From the NCBI GenBank assembly GCA_018713425.1, contig DVOT01000252.1, positions 1 through 5,139 of the forward strand: a DNA stretch of 5,139 bases, given 5' to 3'. The stretch comes from Alectryocaccomicrobium faecavium. Its GTDB lineage: Bacteria > Bacillota > Clostridia > Christensenellales > Aristaeellaceae. Positions within the stretch are counted from its first letter, which is position 1, and every line of letters begins with the position of its first letter. This document shows positions 4,321 to 5,139 of the stretch, one piece after another. A program made the translations under genes and the position numbers. The notes beneath the pieces are model-generated. The model did no database searches. It was not told where the DNA came from and was given only the letters and a program-made list of their open reading frames with translations.

Positions 4321-5139
4321 GGCCATCCTCCGTCCACGGTTTTTCTTCCGGCGCTTCCGTCCCCTCAGGGCGCGGCTCCCTCCACATGCGCTGGCGCAGC
4401 CATTGCATAGAAACGGGGGCATAGCGCCCGTCGAATACGCGCCACTTGTGCGTTTGCATCCAGTAGCGCAACGCGTCCATCATTTCCAAGAATTCCTCCT
4501 CGGTGAACGCTTCGCCCCGGAAGAGAATTTCTGACATGTGTCTATCTCCCTTGCGCGGATACAGTTGCCAGAATTGTTCAAACCATTCCGTTTCCCGCTG
4601 CCGCTCCGCGCGTGCGCGCGCGCCGGGTACGGTCGTGTTCGGTGCGGTAGTGTCAGGTACGGTCGTGTCTTGTGTGGTTGGGTTGGGTAGGGTAATGTTT
4701 TGTTTTGTTTGGTTGGGTACGGTTGGGTTACGTTGGGTACGGTTGGGTTTGGTAGCCCCGCACGCTTCGCGAACGCTGCGCGCACCGTTCGCACACGGTT
4801 CGCGTACGCCTTCCGGCGCGTCCTCCTCTTCCGGTTCCTTTGGCTCCGCTTTTTGCCCGCCCTTCGCCCGCTTGCGCTCGCGCGCTTTGCGGGCGCGCTC
4901 CCGGTTGCTTTCGCGGATCGCTATCAAGCGGCCCGCGTACTCTTCCCAATTGTGAATGCACTTGCCGTCCAAGAAACGCGCCTTTTGCAGCGCCTTTACG
5001 AATTCCTCCGCGCGCTCTTCGGGAAAATCCGCGCCATAGGCGATGGTGGCGTCGTCCATCTCGCTCAGATCGCCGTCGGGCGCGTTGTCCAGCGTCCACA
5101 GCCACAGGCAAACCAGGTGCCCAATCGCCTGCGCGTCGC
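4304..5139 (-). CDS. Phage replisome-organiser-like protein, partial (N-terminus beyond right edge)
   Basis: The frame continues upstream of the internal ATG at 5059 to the window edge, and those codons read AIGHLVCLWLWTLDNAPDGD. That resembles the N-terminal winged-helix-like region of phage replication initiators, so 5059 is not the true start. About 277 residues are visible. In order they are: this N-terminal region, ending with FLDGKCIHNWEEY; a highly basic segment (RERARKARERKRAK); an acidic stretch; a low-complexity Asn/Thr/Pro/Gln linker; and a C-terminal part with WFEQFWQLYPRKGD and DGRYAPVSMQWLRQRMW. The last motifs match the FW-YP-K and WL-RRW pattern of phage DnaD/DnaT-like replication proteins, although the usual K-x-A-W helix after YPRKG seems shortened. 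It presumably binds the element's origin and recruits host helicase; this role is inferred. It overlaps the next gene. Confidence 0.8.
   Translation of the reverse strand, partial: DAQAIGHLVCLWLWTLDNAPDGDLSEMDDATIAYGADFPEERAEEFVKALQKARFLDGKCIHNWEEYAGRLIAIRESNRERARKARERKRAKGGQKAEPKEPEEEDAPEGVREPCANGARSVREACGATKPNRTQRNPTVPNQTKQNITLPNPTTQDTTVPDTTAPNTTVPGARARAERQRETEWFEQFWQLYPRKGDRHMSEILFRGEAFTEEEFLEMMDALRYWMQTHKWRVFDGRYAPVSMQWLRQRMWREPRPEGTEAPEEKPWTEDGHAEEL
4326..4331 (-). promoter_or_regulatory. Ribosome binding site of the Cys-rich gene
   Basis: GGAGGA lies within the end of the replication gene. Its GGAGG core is six bases from the ATG at 4320 but directly touches the ATG at 4326, which favours the shorter protein. 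Confidence 0.75.
4631..4750. repeat. Degenerate 5/10-nt tandem repeat inside the replication gene
   Basis: About twelve 10-base units run without gaps, read on the coding strand as variants of AACCGTACCC (for example AACGTAACCC, AACCAAACAA, GACCGTACCT). They encode the Asn/Thr/Pro/Gln linker. As the period is not a multiple of three, all forward frames give repetitive peptides. GC content dips here relative to the flanks. Confidence 0.85.

Noticed and set aside
4321..4422. Longer start of the Cys-rich protein at 4422
   Set aside because: The extension is an Arg/Lys-rich shadow of the replication gene's conserved C-terminus and has no suitable ribosome binding site.
4480..4794. Minus-strand frame with Thr/Pro/Tyr repeats
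   Set aside because: It is an alternative-frame reading of the 5/10-nt tandem repeat inside the replication gene, with no conserved motifs on either side.

Overview
The window looks like part of a GC-rich Firmicute-type genome, perhaps a gut clostridium. The clues are strong GGAGG ribosome binding sites, a near-consensus TTGACT-17-TATAAT promoter, a cytoplasmic Cys-type sulfatase, and a phage replication gene of the kind common in clostridial prophages. The taxonomy is inferred, not demonstrated. All four supported genes lie on the minus strand, so transcription runs from right to left.

Layout from right to left. At 5139-4304 is the 3' part of a phage or mobile-element replication protein, cut by the right edge. 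Its linker is encoded by a degenerate 5/10-nt-period tandem repeat. It overlaps by 17 nt a 76-residue Cys-rich protein (4320-4090), which is followed by a probable terminator (4077-4033). From about 4032 down to 3235 is roughly 800 bases that I judge non-coding. This block is a mosaic of duplicated modules and short perfect hairpins. It includes a 56-nt element present twice, with identical flanks around a hairpin core that has changed while keeping its base pairing, and a 41-nt third copy. At 3234-3205 is a perfect 30-nt palindrome, with a consensus promoter (3199-3171) just beyond it. That promoter drives a two-gene operon: a sulfatase (3137-1644), then a long TIM-barrel glycoside-hydrolase-like protein (1647 to the left edge and beyond). 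The two genes are joined by an ATGA stop/start overlap.

How the genes fit together. Neither operon protein has a visible signal peptide, so the simplest reading is a cytoplasmic pair. The sulfatase would remove sulfate from an imported glycan fragment and the partner would cleave a sugar linkage. The substrate cannot be read from the sequence. The sulfatase needs a formylglycine-generating maturase that is not in this window. The two phage-type genes are functionally unrelated to the operon and probably mark the end of a prophage, ICE or remnant.

No complete new system is evident. The most unusual signal is the hairpin-rich repeat mosaic, especially the compensated stem changes between its repeat copies. 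The left-edge hydrolase-like gene is also easy to miss, because it has no stop codon inside the window and a long antisense frame overlies it.
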